A DNA stretch of 56,274 nt from Flavobacterium psychroterrae (GTDB lineage: Bacteria; Bacteroidota; Bacteroidia; Flavobacteriales; Flavobacteriaceae), in the NCBI RefSeq assembly GCF_018380615.1, contig NZ_JAGYVZ010000026.1, forward strand, positions 1 through 56,274, written 5' to 3'. Below the pieces are notes generated by a model that worked only from the letters and a program-made list of their open reading frames with translations, had not been told where the DNA came from and did no database searches. Shown here piece by piece: positions 40,811-50,861 of this stretch (position 1 is its first letter; each line of letters begins with the position of its first letter). A program made the translations under genes and the position numbers.

Positions 40811-41797
40811 ATGCAAAAAAATACTTTTGAAGATTATAAATTAGCTGTTAAAAAGAAGTATGACACAGAAAAAAACAGCTCGCATCATGTTTATTTAGAA
40901 AATCCTACGAGAGCAAGACTTCGTAATTTATGTTGGGAATTATTTCAGCAACAAAATAGGACTCAAGATGATTTAAGTGTTTTCAATTCTTTATTAGGAT
41001 TGCCTTTTGATATAAACAAAAGGAATAAATTTGATGAACAAAGTGATAAATTCAGGCCTATCGAAACTTTTTTTAAAGGAGAAACTGATCCCACAAATAT
41101 TGATGCAGTAAATATGGCTGCAATTTTGGTCGACTATAGTGGAAGACCTTTTAATAAATTTAGAATTCTGAGTTTATATGAAGATGATATTTTAGTTGAT
41201 AATGAATTAGATTTATCAAATACTCCAAAGGAAGAAATTGATAGTTCCCGAATTCTGGATAAATTTATTGAGGAAAAAGAAAGAGAAAAAGGAACGGAAA
41301 AAGGTGTTTTCGAGGTAATACATTCAACACCACAAGGAATAAGTTCATTTGCAGATGTAGAGAAGAAGCCAGAGAAAATAGAGAAACCACAAGAACCAAC
41401 GAAACGAGGAATACCACCCATAACTAAGAAATACGCTATTCTGATAGCTTCAATATTTTTATTTGTTGGATTTGTAGTTGTCTTTTTTGCTTTTCCAAAT
41501 AAAGACTGCATGCAATGGTCTGGCGATCATTATGATATTGTAGATTGTGAATTGAAAATAGAAGGTATTGGTAAGTCGGTTAATATTGAAATTTTAGATC
41601 CAACTTTAGTTAATCTTAAAAAAATTAAAGTTTGTGATACCACAACTTATTTTGATAAAAACGGAGTTGCTATTATATGGTATGCAAAAACAGCAAATGG
41701 AGTAGATTTTTTTAATGTACACGGAAGACATCCTGAAAATAATAGTCCATTAAGACCTGTGACGCATTATATCCTGAATAAGTATGTTAAAAGATAA
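40811..41797 (+). CDS. Hypothetical single-pass membrane protein
   Basis: About 328 aa from the ATG at 40811 (the frame is open to a TTG at 40793). Cytoplasmic part about 1-200: helical N-terminus (E-D-Y-K-L-A-V-K-K-K-Y) and a charged linker (E-E-K-E-R-E-K-G-T-E-K). Membrane helix near 208-228 and an extracytoplasmic beta-rich part with cysteines (N-K-D-C-M-Q-W, I-V-D-C-E-L). No family recognised. The architecture resembles a signal-transducing anchor; it diverges from the kinase cassette with shared control sites. Confidence 0.65.
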   Translation: MQKNTFEDYKLAVKKKYDTEKNSSHHVYLENPTRARLRNLCWELFQQQNRTQDDLSVFNSLLGLPFDINKRNKFDEQSDKFRPIETFFKGETDPTNIDAVNMAAILVDYSGRPFNKFRILSLYEDDILVDNELDLSNTPKEEIDSSRILDKFIEEKEREKGTEKGVFEVIHSTPQGISSFADVEKKPEKIEKPQEPTKRGIPPITKKYAILIASIFLFVGFVVVFFAFPNKDCMQWSGDHYDIVDCELKIEGIGKSVNIEILDPTLVNLKKIKVCDTTTYFDKNGVAIIWYAKTANGVDFFNVHGRHPENNSPLRPVTHYILNKYVKR

Positions 41798-41836
41798 ACT
41801 ATATAAGTAATTTTATTTTCTATTTTTCAGAAACAA

Positions 41837-41877
41837 AAAAAGGGAAGAAGCTTCATTACGAAGTCTCTTCCCTTTTT
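41837..41877. terminator. Bidirectional terminator
   Basis: AAAAAGGGAAGA (41837-41848) / TCTTCCCTTTTT (41866-41877) with an inner GCTTC/GAAGT pairing, between convergent genes. Confidence 0.9.
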
Positions 41878-41892
41878 TTATGTTATAACGTA

Positions 41893-42303
41893 TTATTTAG
41901 CGTTTAATAATTTCTCTACATATTCGAGTTTATCTTTTTCAGCCTGCAATAAACGTTCGTAAAGTTTTTTATTTTCATCAACAACTTCCATCAATTTATC
42001 TAATGGATTGAAAGAACAGTGATTTCCAAAATTTACATTACTGTCTTTTGTATCTGTAAAATTATTAAAATAATTAATTGCAGCTTCGTCCGAAAAGTTT
42101 TTAATGGCTTCAACACTTACGCCAAGGGCTTTTGCTACTTCGGCAAGTTTTTCATCATCTACAGTTTCACTATTTTCTATTGCAGATATTGCTTGTTGGT
42201 TTGTTCCCATTGCTTGCGCCAAAGCTTCCTGCTTCATATCCCGAAGTTCACGAATACGGCTGATTTTTCGCCCTATGTGATTTTGTTTTGTAAGTGTGCT
42301 CAT
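41893..42303 (-). CDS. XRE-family helix-turn-helix regulator with coiled-coil tail
   Basis: 136 aa. HTH_3 domain at about 10-65 (I-R-E-L-R-D-M-K-Q-E-A-L-A-Q-A-M-G-T-N-Q-Q-A-I-S-A-I-E), then a linker and a coiled coil at the C-terminus (L-Y-E-R-L-L-Q-A-E-K-D-K-L-E-Y). Cytoplasmic regulator of unknown target; autoregulation is suggested by the nearby palindrome. Confidence 0.88.
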   Translation of the reverse strand: MSTLTKQNHIGRKISRIRELRDMKQEALAQAMGTNQQAISAIENSETVDDEKLAEVAKALGVSVEAIKNFSDEAAINYFNNFTDTKDSNVNFGNHCSFNPLDKLMEVVDENKKLYERLLQAEKDKLEYVEKLLNAK

Positions 42304-42335
42304 AATTCAAAGATAATAATTAAGTATAATCAGGC

Positions 42336-42354
42336 AATATGTAACAAACATATT
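42336..42354. promoter_or_regulatory. Candidate operator of the XRE gene
   Basis: AATATGT-AACAA-ACATATT, a perfect 7-bp palindrome with a 5-bp spacer, 33 bp upstream of the XRE start codon. The rest of the 42304-42669 gap holds no other recognised feature. Confidence 0.4.
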
Positions 42355-42669
42355 AGGCGCTGTATTGTACGGTTAAAATAAGTTGGAACAGTTGAATCAG
42401 TTATTTGTTTGCTTATGAAGTAAAAATACAATTTTTCAGAGACCTAATTATATAATAAATAAATTTGTGAGAAAAATAAAGCAGATGATTATTTGGTATA
42501 AAATGCTGGTATTTAAAGGTTAATATTACTTTATTGTTAGTGTTATAGGGATTTTGTAAGTGATTATTTAGTTATTAAATGAAATTATGTAAATCTTTCC
42601 GAAAATTATAGAACATTTCTGATAGACTTTAAAAGTAATTTAGCATAAATAATTTTAAACAAATCAAAC

Positions 42670-43086
42670 ATGAAAACTAAAAGAATATTATTCGCATTAT
42701 TATTGAGCATTGGTTTATTTGCAACATCTTGTAGCAGTGATGACAATGACGGGGAAACAATCGTACCAATTCAAGGTAAATACAACCTAAGCCAAACTGG
42801 AACAATTGTTAATGGACAAGAAGTTTTAATTGACGCTCCACAAAACGCAGCTGGATGTAACAGAGATTATTTAGATCTAAGAGTAAGTAATGCAGCAGTT
42901 ATAGGTGATTATAATGGTTCTAATTGTGCATTAGTAGAAACTACAGGAACTTACGTAAGATCTCATAATGATTTAACGCTTACTATTGGTACTACAAGTT
43001 CAACTAGCGATATCATGAATCTTACTAACAAAGAGTTAAAAATTAAAGACAAAACTACTGGTATTATCACTGTTTATACAAGATAA
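42670..43086 (+). CDS. Lipocalin-like lipoprotein
   Basis: 138 aa, lipoprotein signal with C21 (A-T-S-C-S-S-D-D-N-D). The mature part starts G-K-Y-N-L-S-Q-T-G, has two cysteines (G-C-N-R-D-Y, S-N-C-A-L-V) and beta strands, like small Bacteroidota lipocalin-type lipoproteins. Ligand unknown. Confidence 0.75.
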   Translation: MKTKRILFALLLSIGLFATSCSSDDNDGETIVPIQGKYNLSQTGTIVNGQEVLIDAPQNAAGCNRDYLDLRVSNAAVIGDYNGSNCALVETTGTYVRSHNDLTLTIGTTSSTSDIMNLTNKELKIKDKTTGIITVYTR

Positions 43087-43131
43087 TTTATCAAATAAGT
43101 AAATCTTAATTCATTAGTAGAATTAAAAAAC

Positions 43132-43168
43132 AAAAACGGAAATGACTTTAAAAGTTATTTCCGTTTTT
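43132..43168. terminator. Bidirectional terminator
   Basis: AAAAACGGAAAT (43132-43143) / ATTTCCGTTTTT (43157-43168) with inner ACTTT/AAAGT, between convergent genes. Confidence 0.9.
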
Positions 43169-43178
43169 TTTGTTTCGT

Positions 43179-46100
43179 TTAATTTTGAATCACCGGGATA
43201 TAAATATCAAAAGTAGCGCCTTTGTTTTGTTCGCCTTTTGCGGTGATGAACCCATTATGGTTTTCTACGATTTTTTTCACAATGGCAAGACCAATTCCGG
43301 TTCCTGTATATTCCATTTTTCCGTGTAAACGCTGAAAAACTTCAAATATCTTTTTACTGTATTGAGGTTCAAAACCAATTCCGTTATCCGAAATACTAAT
43401 GTGGCAATATTCAATATCTTTTGATAAAGCATCATGATCTAAATCCGATCCTTTCGCAATTTTGCTTGTTATTTTTATTACGGGACGAATATCCGGTTTC
43501 GAAAATTTTAATGAATTACTGGCAAGATTGTATAATAATTGTCTGAATTGAAACGGAATAATACTGACTTCGCAACTTTCATTACTTTCTATAATACCTT
43601 CTTTTTGTTCCAGTTCTTCTTTTAAATCTTCTTTTACCTCATCAATAATTTGAGAAAGATTTACTTTTTCAAATTTTCTTTCCTGAATATTAGTTCTCGA
43701 ATACGAAAGTAAATCGTTGATAAGTGTTTGCATTCTTTGCGCCGCATTTTGCATGCGCTTGAATTTATCTTTTCCGGAATCAGATAAATTCTGAGATTCT
43801 TTCTCGATAATTTGTGTTGCAAAGGTTTGTATTTTCCTTAACGGTTCCTGCAAATCGTGACTTGAAATATAGGCAAACGACTGAAGTTCCTTATTCATTT
43901 GCTCCAGTTCCACATTTTTTTGCTCTAATTCTTTTGTTCTCGCCGTAACTTCTTTCTCTAATTCCTGGGTAAATGCTTTTTCAGTTTGAATATCTGTAAA
44001 TGCGCCAACCCATTTTATAATTTTATTTTCTTTATTTAAAACAGGCTCACCTATTACAGAGTGCCATCTGTAATTTCCATCTTTTCTTAAAACCCTTACA
44101 TCTGTTTTGTAAGGTTTGCCTGTTTCACGGCTACGAGTCCATACTCTGACATTTTCTTCAAAATCATCAGGATGAATCATTGCTTTCCATTCGGCTAGAC
44201 CAGTAGGATGAATTCCTGTATATTCTAACCATTTACCTGATGCAAATAAGGCATTACCTTTTTCATCTGTTTCCCAGATAAGCTGCGGGATACTTTCGGT
44301 TAATGATCTGAAACGTTTTTCACTTTCCTGTATTTTTTTTCTGGCTTCTACTTTTTCGGTTACATCAATTATGGTGATTTTTAAGCCAGATATTGCGTTA
44401 TCGGCTTCACGCATTGGCGCGTATTCAAAATCGATGTAAAACTTTTGTTCGCCCTCATTTCCGTTAATTAATAATAAAGATTCAGATTCTGAGTGTATTT
44501 TTCCGGTTGTGTAAACTTCATGTAAAAGTTTGCCATATTTTTGAGCTCGGAGTTCCGGGAATATGTCGAATATTTTTTTCCCTTCAACATCTTCTTCTTT
44601 TTTTCTCCAGATATTTTTCAAAAGTGCTTCATTGGCAATTTCAACTACCATATCTTTCCCTTTAAGAATCGCTTTTGGAACAGGAGATTCCATTACCAGT
44701 TTACGAAATCTTTTTTCACTTACTTCAAGCTCGTGCTGATGATTTTTTTCATCGGTAATATCCCTTACGGTTCCCAGTAGTTTTTCAGGATTTTTATCTT
44801 CATCATAAAAAAGTTTTCCTTTGGCTTCAACCCAATGAATCGATTGATCTTGCCACATTACCCGAGCTTCATAATGAATATATCCTGACGTAATAGCTTC
44901 TTTAAAAGCGCGTTCGCGTATGTGTAAATCATCAGGATGAACGTGATTCAATAATTGCTGATGACTTAATTGTTCGTCATTTTTATATCCTGTAACAATT
45001 TCAAGATATCTTTTTGAATATTGTAATACTTTTGTTTTTACATTAAGTTCCCAGGTTCCTAATTCACTGGCTTCAACAATAATATTTAGTCTTTCTTCGT
45101 TGAGTTCTATTTTCTTGCGGGCTTCTACTTTTTCACTTACTTCTGTCGCCGTTACAATTATGCCCGAAATTTTTCCATCTTCTTCTTTTAAAGGATGATA
45201 AAGAAAATCAAAATAAAAAATTTCCTGTTTTCCATAGCGATTTATTGGTACTTGTAATTCATTGCCATGATAAGGAATACCGGTAGAAATAACACCATCT
45301 AAAAGCGGACTTACAATTTCTTGTACTTCCGGCAATGATTCAAATAATGGTTTGCCAACAAATGTATTTTCGTCTTTACCAACTAATTTTAAGTAAGCTT
45401 CATTCGCCATTTCGACCATATGGTTTGGACCACGTAAAATTGTGATTCCAATAGGAGCTTGTTTTACAGTATTTCTAAAACGTTTATCAGCTTCCTCAAT
45501 TTTTTGTCGGGCAAAAACCTGAGCTGTGTTATCAAGAACCCAAATAGCTATTTTTGTTACTTTGCCATCAATGTTTTTCAGTGGGGCATAAACAAAAGTT
45601 ACATAGATTTTTTCTTCTTTTCCATGTCTTATAAGTTGCATTTCGACTTCATTTGCATAAAAGGGAAGTCCATCATCGATCACTTTTTGCAGTGCATCTT
45701 CATAATAAGGTTTTACTTCGGCAAATGTGTCCCAATATGGTTTTCCTGCAATTTGTTCATACGTTTTTCCTGCAACTTCAATAAAACTATCATTTACAAT
45801 TTCGCTTATCAAAGTTTCGGCGTCAAGCACACAAATACCAATAGGCGATTGCAAAACCATACTTCGTAAATTCTGCTCGCTTTCCTCAATTTTTTTCTTA
45901 GCTAAATTAAGGTCAGTTAAGTCAACTCCCGTATTCATTACGCCGTATATATTGCCGTTTACATCATATATAGGTGTTAAACTATAATTGAAATAATAGG
46001 TTCCTAACGTTCCGTCAACGGTAAGGTCAAGCGGAGTATTTTGTGTATGAAAAGATTTTCCGGTGGTTAAAACTTCATTAATTTGTTCAAACACCAATTG

Positions 46101-47168
46101 ATTATCGAGTTCCGGCACAACATTTTTAAAGGATTTACCAATAACATCATTGCCTTTTCCCCAAACTTTAATAATAGAGTCATTGGCTAATTCAACCGTC
46201 ATTTCTTCCCCTACGTATAAAGCAATCGGGAAAGGGGCATTTTCAACCAGTTCTCTTACTTTTTGTTCTCTTTCTTCGACCTTTGCGCGGGAGATTACTT
46301 GTGCTGTTACTTCTATCGCTATTCCCATAACGCCAGAAATTGTTCCATCAGGTTCTTTCAGCGCTTCGTAAACAAAATTTATGTAAGTATCTTCAATTTT
46401 GCCATTGCGTGAAAACTTAACAGGTTGCTCATTAGCAACAAATTTTTTACCGGTTTTATATACGTTATCTAATACATCTTCAAGATATTGACTTTTTGTA
46501 TCAGGTAGTGCTTCAAAAATTGGTTTATTAATTACATCTTTTTCCTCTTTTCTCCACAATTGAATCATTTGTTGATTGGCAATTTCTACTACATGTTTTT
46601 CACCTCTAAAAACACACATAGCAACCGGAGCCTGCATAATATTATTTTTAAAACGGATATTACTGACTTTAAGAGCTTCTGTGGCTCTCACTTTTTCGGT
46701 AATTTCAATAACGGTAACTAAAACGCCGCCTACTTTTCCATCTTCTGTTTTAATGGGCGTGTATGAAAAATTAAAATAGCATTCCTCATCAATTCCGTTT
46801 CTCTTTAAGATTAGTTTTATATCAGGATTGCTAATAGAATTTCCTTTTCTTACATCATCAAACATAGGACCTATAATATCCCAAATTTCTGCAAAAGTAA
46901 TACGTGAAGTAATTCCTAAAGCTTCGGGATGTTTGCCAGGACCAAGTATCTGGCTGTAAGTATCATTGTATAATTGCGTAAAATCTTCACCCCAGACAAT
47001 GTACATTGCAAAAGGATTGTTGAGCATTACGGCTGTCATGGTACGCAGACTGTGCGGCCAGGTTTCAGGATTGCCCAAAAGTGTTTTACTCCAGTCTTTA
47101 GCGCGCATTAATTCTCCCATTTTGCCGCCACCGGCAAGAAAATAATGTTCTTTATTTGTAAAGCTCAT
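43179..47168 (-). CDS. Multi-PAS sensor histidine kinase
   Basis: 1329 aa, soluble (no membrane helix). Eight PAS domains in a row (roughly 40-155, 165-285, 300-415, 430-550, 560-680, 690-810, 820-940, 945-1065), several joined by the same S-E-K-R-F-R linker. Then a coiled coil (E-L-E-Q-K-N-V-E-L-E-Q-M-N-K), HisKA with S-S-H-D-L-Q-E-P-L, and HATPase with N-G-I-G-F and T-G-T-G-I-G-L. No receiver or transmembrane part. Strong similarity between PAS units indicates internal duplication. Co-transcribed with the CheY-like gene upstream (11-bp gap). Cofactor and signal unknown; phytochrome-like light or redox sensing is possible but not shown. Confidence 0.92.
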   Translation of the reverse strand: MSFTNKEHYFLAGGGKMGELMRAKDWSKTLLGNPETWPHSLRTMTAVMLNNPFAMYIVWGEDFTQLYNDTYSQILGPGKHPEALGITSRITFAEIWDIIGPMFDDVRKGNSISNPDIKLILKRNGIDEECYFNFSYTPIKTEDGKVGGVLVTVIEITEKVRATEALKVSNIRFKNNIMQAPVAMCVFRGEKHVVEIANQQMIQLWRKEEKDVINKPIFEALPDTKSQYLEDVLDNVYKTGKKFVANEQPVKFSRNGKIEDTYINFVYEALKEPDGTISGVMGIAIEVTAQVISRAKVEEREQKVRELVENAPFPIALYVGEEMTVELANDSIIKVWGKGNDVIGKSFKNVVPELDNQLVFEQINEVLTTGKSFHTQNTPLDLTVDGTLGTYYFNYSLTPIYDVNGNIYGVMNTGVDLTDLNLAKKKIEESEQNLRSMVLQSPIGICVLDAETLISEIVNDSFIEVAGKTYEQIAGKPYWDTFAEVKPYYEDALQKVIDDGLPFYANEVEMQLIRHGKEEKIYVTFVYAPLKNIDGKVTKIAIWVLDNTAQVFARQKIEEADKRFRNTVKQAPIGITILRGPNHMVEMANEAYLKLVGKDENTFVGKPLFESLPEVQEIVSPLLDGVISTGIPYHGNELQVPINRYGKQEIFYFDFLYHPLKEEDGKISGIIVTATEVSEKVEARKKIELNEERLNIIVEASELGTWELNVKTKVLQYSKRYLEIVTGYKNDEQLSHQQLLNHVHPDDLHIRERAFKEAITSGYIHYEARVMWQDQSIHWVEAKGKLFYDEDKNPEKLLGTVRDITDEKNHQHELEVSEKRFRKLVMESPVPKAILKGKDMVVEIANEALLKNIWRKKEEDVEGKKIFDIFPELRAQKYGKLLHEVYTTGKIHSESESLLLINGNEGEQKFYIDFEYAPMREADNAISGLKITIIDVTEKVEARKKIQESEKRFRSLTESIPQLIWETDEKGNALFASGKWLEYTGIHPTGLAEWKAMIHPDDFEENVRVWTRSRETGKPYKTDVRVLRKDGNYRWHSVIGEPVLNKENKIIKWVGAFTDIQTEKAFTQELEKEVTARTKELEQKNVELEQMNKELQSFAYISSHDLQEPLRKIQTFATQIIEKESQNLSDSGKDKFKRMQNAAQRMQTLINDLLSYSRTNIQERKFEKVNLSQIIDEVKEDLKEELEQKEGIIESNESCEVSIIPFQFRQLLYNLASNSLKFSKPDIRPVIKITSKIAKGSDLDHDALSKDIEYCHISISDNGIGFEPQYSKKIFEVFQRLHGKMEYTGTGIGLAIVKKIVENHNGFITAKGEQNKGATFDIYIPVIQN

Positions 47169-47179
47169 TCTAAAAACAA

Positions 47180-47629
47180 TTAGGGTTGAAGAATAAATTC
47201 TGCTCTAATGGGTTGCTTAAAATTATTTTGAGATGCTGTAATTAAAGCATTTTCGATTACCTTTTTTAATTTTGAAAAATCTCCAGGTTTACGAATGTAA
47301 TAGGTAGCGCCTTTTTCGTACATTAAATCGACAATTTCATTGTCCAGAGAAGTAGAGAAAATAATTACAGGCAAGTCTTTAAGTTCCTTTTTTTCTTTAA
47401 TTTCAGTCAGACATTCGTGCCCATTTTTGCGGGGCATATTAAGGTCAAGAAAAAGAATGTCGGGTAAATTACTGGTAGTAGTTTTAGTTAAAAAATTCAT
47501 TAACTCTACACCATCGTTAACAGTTACAAGATCTGTAGCCAATACTAATTCATCAAGTGCTTCTTTAAAAAAAGCGCAGTCATCTTCGTCATCATCAGCT
47601 AGTAAAAGATTGTAATTCTGTTTGTTCAT
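47180..47629 (-). CDS. CheY/Rcp1-like response regulator
   Basis: 149 aa, one receiver domain without an output domain. Acidic triad near the N-terminus (A-D-D-D-E-D-D), phospho-site L-F-L-D-L-N-M-P, and the K of I-R-K-P-G-D. The Rcp1-type form (N-M-P-R-K-N-G-H-E) is typical of partners of PAS/GAF kinases, and the kinase is directly downstream. Output is likely through protein contacts. Confidence 0.92.
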   Translation of the reverse strand: MNKQNYNLLLADDDEDDCAFFKEALDELVLATDLVTVNDGVELMNFLTKTTTSNLPDILFLDLNMPRKNGHECLTEIKEKKELKDLPVIIFSTSLDNEIVDLMYEKGATYYIRKPGDFSKLKKVIENALITASQNNFKQPIRAEFILQP

Positions 47630-48022
47630 TTTGGAATAAAATAAAAATTGAGTGAGTTTTTTGTTTGAAATTGTTCCTTTTCTATTTAAAAACAGGAGCT
47701 GATTTTGCTCTCATTTAAAATTGAAATGAATATATTTTGGCTAAGATAAGACTAATTTTATTACAATTAATCAAGTGCAATCTAATAAGTTTGACGTTTT
47801 GAAGACCTCATTCGTGATTTTTTTATTTTTAATACCCGTAATTCAAATTTGTTTAAGATGTGTGATCTACTTGTTAAACAAGATTTGCATTTTATAAATA
47901 ATAATGCCAAAATAAAAAATGTAATATTTATAAAATCAGGTATTTTTCATTATCAAATTATAAAAAAAATCCGTCAAATATTTAGTCTGACGGATTTTTT
48001 AAGATATAATTTAAATTTTATT
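47630..48022. other. Intergenic region CheY-like / MscS
   Basis: AT-rich. Apart from the mscS terminator at 47964-48000, nothing is recognised. A 61-codon plus-strand frame runs into the terminator and is rejected. Confidence 0.5.
47964..48000 (-). terminator. Terminator of the mscS-family gene
   Basis: AAAAAATCCGTCA (47964-47976) / TGACGGATTTTTT (47988-48000), with T runs in both directions. Confidence 0.9.
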
Positions 48023-50371
48023 TTATGTAGATAACGTTAAGCCTTTAGCTTTAAAATTACTAAACAATACCTGACGTGCAATGCTTACAGTTTCTTCTGT
48101 TCTGTAAATACTGCACCAGAATTTTATTTGCAATTTGAATGTTCCCTCAGCAATAGCAGTATAATAAATTTGAGGTGCTTTAGAATTATTGACTAAAACC
48201 ATACTTTCAAGAGATTCTAATATTAATGTATTAATTTCTTCCGGCATGATATCACCGCTAACTTCTGCTGCAATTTCGACTAGTTTAAAATTGTCCGTAT
48301 ACGTCCAGTTTGTAATATTTTGTGATAATAAATTACCATTTGGGATAATAATTTCGGCACCGTTTGCTGAGTTGATTTTGGTTGTACGCAATCCCATAGA
48401 TTTTACGCGACCGGATTCTGAACTAATATTGATCACGTCTCCAATTTGTATGGGTTTATCAAAAATTAAAATAATACCCGAAACAAAATTGTTCACCACA
48501 CTTTGAAGTCCAAGTCCAACACCCACACCCAAAGCTCCCAATAAAATACTTAGTTTGTCTAATGGCATTCCGGATGCGGCAACGGCCAAAAGATAACCCA
48601 CAATTAACACGACAAGTCTTGTAATCAGTAATTTAGAATGTTGTCTTTTGTTGATGTTTTCTTCATTTTCATCATCAACTTCTCCAAAAAAGTACGCTAC
48701 ATAATTTTGTAATAAATGTGCAACCCAGATAATTATAAAAAACAAAACAATGTTTCCTAAAGTAAAAGTGATGCTTCCTATAGTATTTGGATGCGTTAAT
48801 AACGAAGTTAAACCGGCACGCAGCGATTCCCAAATATTTAAATTAGAAGCAATGACAACAAGCCACATATAACTAATTAAAATAATGAAAGGTTTTTTTA
48901 GGGTATCTGATAAAGTCTCAAAATCAAAAATCTTTTCAATACCACGTTTAACTCGCGTTGTATAAATTTGTAAAAGAATAATTTCTAACACTATTTTTAA
49001 AAGTACGCTTAAGGCAACAATCTGCGTAAGCGAAATAAAAGCAGTAATACTTAACATGTTTGCCAAAGAAACGCGTCCGAAAATATTATTTAGCAATGCC
49101 AAAACATTTAAGCCAATAAAAATTATTGTCGCCCATTTAAAAAATCCTTTTATGTAAAGTTGATCTTTTAGCGTTTTTATCTGAACAAATCCATAACGAA
49201 TTGCAAAAATATTGATGGCAATAAATGCACAACGCTGAATAAATCCTACTGCAATAAACAAGTCAAGGAAACAAAGCACAAAAAATAATGCTAATAGAAA
49301 TAACCAATTTTGCATCGAGGTTTTTTTCCAGTTGTTTTTAAACAGTAAAGTGATAAATCCCAAAAGCACCAGTTGAATTAGCTCTATAAACATTGCCGGA
49401 GCATATATATTACTCACAACCGCAACATTTAAACCTACAACTGCAACCGGAATTACAATGCCCCGATTTAAATATTTGAAGTTAAAATGAGACAGATTCT
49501 CGGCGTGACCGTTGTTTTTCAGGTATTTTAAATTGCGTGCAATATACCAGCCCAGTAAACTCATCAATAACACCAGAAAAATTAATCCGCCAATTCTATA
49601 ACTTAAATAGTAAGCTGCGACATTTTCCTCAATGATGATTTTGTCCTTAATATTTTGTCCTACTATTTTTTTTGATGTAGAATCGCTCGTACTCCATAAT
49701 ACAGGATATTCTTTTTTAAGCATACTGATTCCTGATTGTTCAAGTTTGCTGTCAACAGTGATTAAAGCATTCGAAACGGCAATTTTTCTTTCTACAGTAA
49801 GCCTTTTGTTTTTGTTTAAAATACCTTGATTTTTAGTCATTAAACTATCTGTGCTCAGGTATCTGTTTTTAAGATTAGCCAATTCACTTTTAAATTGCTT
49901 GCGGCGAATCGTATCTTTTATAAGTCCCATCAGGGTTTTATCCTTGCGCAAATCAATCACACGGTCTTTGATTTTTTCAAGCGTTTGATTGCGTAAGTTG
50001 ATAGCTGTATTTTGCTCGTCGAGTTCCTGTTCGATTTCTTTCAGGACAATGCGATACATTTGCTGGTTACGAACATTAGGATTCGCACCTTTTAAACTCG
50101 ATAAAATAAGGTCAAGTTTGCTTTGTGTTCTTTTAATATCTCCAAATAAATGATGACTGTTTCCGTCAAACTCCGTATCATTATGAGCAGATTCCAGTAC
50201 CTCTCCGGCCTTTTCAATAGAAATTAAATAATCACTATCTGTAGCAGTATCGTCAAATAGTTTGGGACGGTTTTCTGTTTTTGGCGGTGCAGTTTGAGAG
50301 TAGGTAAGCGGTGCATAAAACAGGACTGTTAATAAGGCAAGTAAACCAATAAAATTTCTTTTCTGAATCAT
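48023..50371 (-). CDS. Mechanosensitive ion channel family protein (MscS/MscK-like)
   Basis: 782 aa: a signal peptide (1-25), a long periplasmic coiled-coil region (about 45-240), a bundle of about nine helices and a C-terminal MscS domain. The pore helix is G-A-L-G-V-G-V-G-L-G-L-Q-S-V, and the beta domain has P-I-Q-I-G-D-V-I-N-I. Opens under membrane tension to release solutes in osmotic downshock. Large N-terminal extensions of this sort are common in Bacteroidota. Monocistronic. Confidence 0.93.
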   Translation of the reverse strand: MIQKRNFIGLLALLTVLFYAPLTYSQTAPPKTENRPKLFDDTATDSDYLISIEKAGEVLESAHNDTEFDGNSHHLFGDIKRTQSKLDLILSSLKGANPNVRNQQMYRIVLKEIEQELDEQNTAINLRNQTLEKIKDRVIDLRKDKTLMGLIKDTIRRKQFKSELANLKNRYLSTDSLMTKNQGILNKNKRLTVERKIAVSNALITVDSKLEQSGISMLKKEYPVLWSTSDSTSKKIVGQNIKDKIIIEENVAAYYLSYRIGGLIFLVLLMSLLGWYIARNLKYLKNNGHAENLSHFNFKYLNRGIVIPVAVVGLNVAVVSNIYAPAMFIELIQLVLLGFITLLFKNNWKKTSMQNWLFLLALFFVLCFLDLFIAVGFIQRCAFIAINIFAIRYGFVQIKTLKDQLYIKGFFKWATIIFIGLNVLALLNNIFGRVSLANMLSITAFISLTQIVALSVLLKIVLEIILLQIYTTRVKRGIEKIFDFETLSDTLKKPFIILISYMWLVVIASNLNIWESLRAGLTSLLTHPNTIGSITFTLGNIVLFFIIIWVAHLLQNYVAYFFGEVDDENEENINKRQHSKLLITRLVVLIVGYLLAVAASGMPLDKLSILLGALGVGVGLGLQSVVNNFVSGIILIFDKPIQIGDVINISSESGRVKSMGLRTTKINSANGAEIIIPNGNLLSQNITNWTYTDNFKLVEIAAEVSGDIMPEEINTLILESLESMVLVNNSKAPQIYYTAIAEGTFKLQIKFWCSIYRTEETVSIARQVLFSNFKAKGLTLST

Positions 50372-50505
50372 AATTTAGGGCAATAAATTTAAGGTTCAAA
50401 TGTAATTTTTTTTACGATATTTATGATGGAAAGTATGATAAAATTTGGTTAAATGAGATTTTGAGGGTTTGGAGTTTTGTTGGTTGCGTATAATTGTTTT
50501 GCCAC

Positions 50506-50680
50506 TCCGATAGCTATCGGGATAAATGAATTAAAATGATTTTTTATTCGTTGCGTATAATTTTAACACATAGAAACATAGTTTTTGATGTAGAAAAAAG
50601 GCGTTTCACTTTGCATGAATTTACATAGACTAAAGTCTACAAGGATAATGTTAATCTATTTATCCCGATAGCTATTGGGA
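50506..50680. repeat. MITE-like inverted element with CACATAG repeat inside
   Basis: Arms TCCGATAGCTATCGGGATAA (50506 on) and TTATCCCGATAGCTATTGGG (50660-50679) enclose a copy of AACACATAGAAACATAG / GGCGTTTCACTTT (50569-50615). GTTGCGTATAATT occurs twice nearby (about 50482, 50549). This and AAATCTGCAAAATCTGAGAG-type repeats fill the 490-bp gap 50372-50861. Confidence 0.55.
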
Positions 50681-50861
50681 CTGACTAAAAAAAACACAAA
50701 GAGAAGCAAACACAAATCAGAAAAAATCTGCAAAATCTGAGAGCAAAAAAATATAAGCAAACAGAAACAAAATCTTTTTAATCATCTTAATCTGGGGCAA
50801 AAAGAAAACTTTAAAAATATTATATTCGTACTCTCACCAGAAATACCAAAACAATAAAAAA

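Noticed and set aside
47849..48034. 61-codon plus-strand frame before mscS
   Set aside because: Runs through a strong terminator hairpin and into mscS; low-complexity AT-rich composition.
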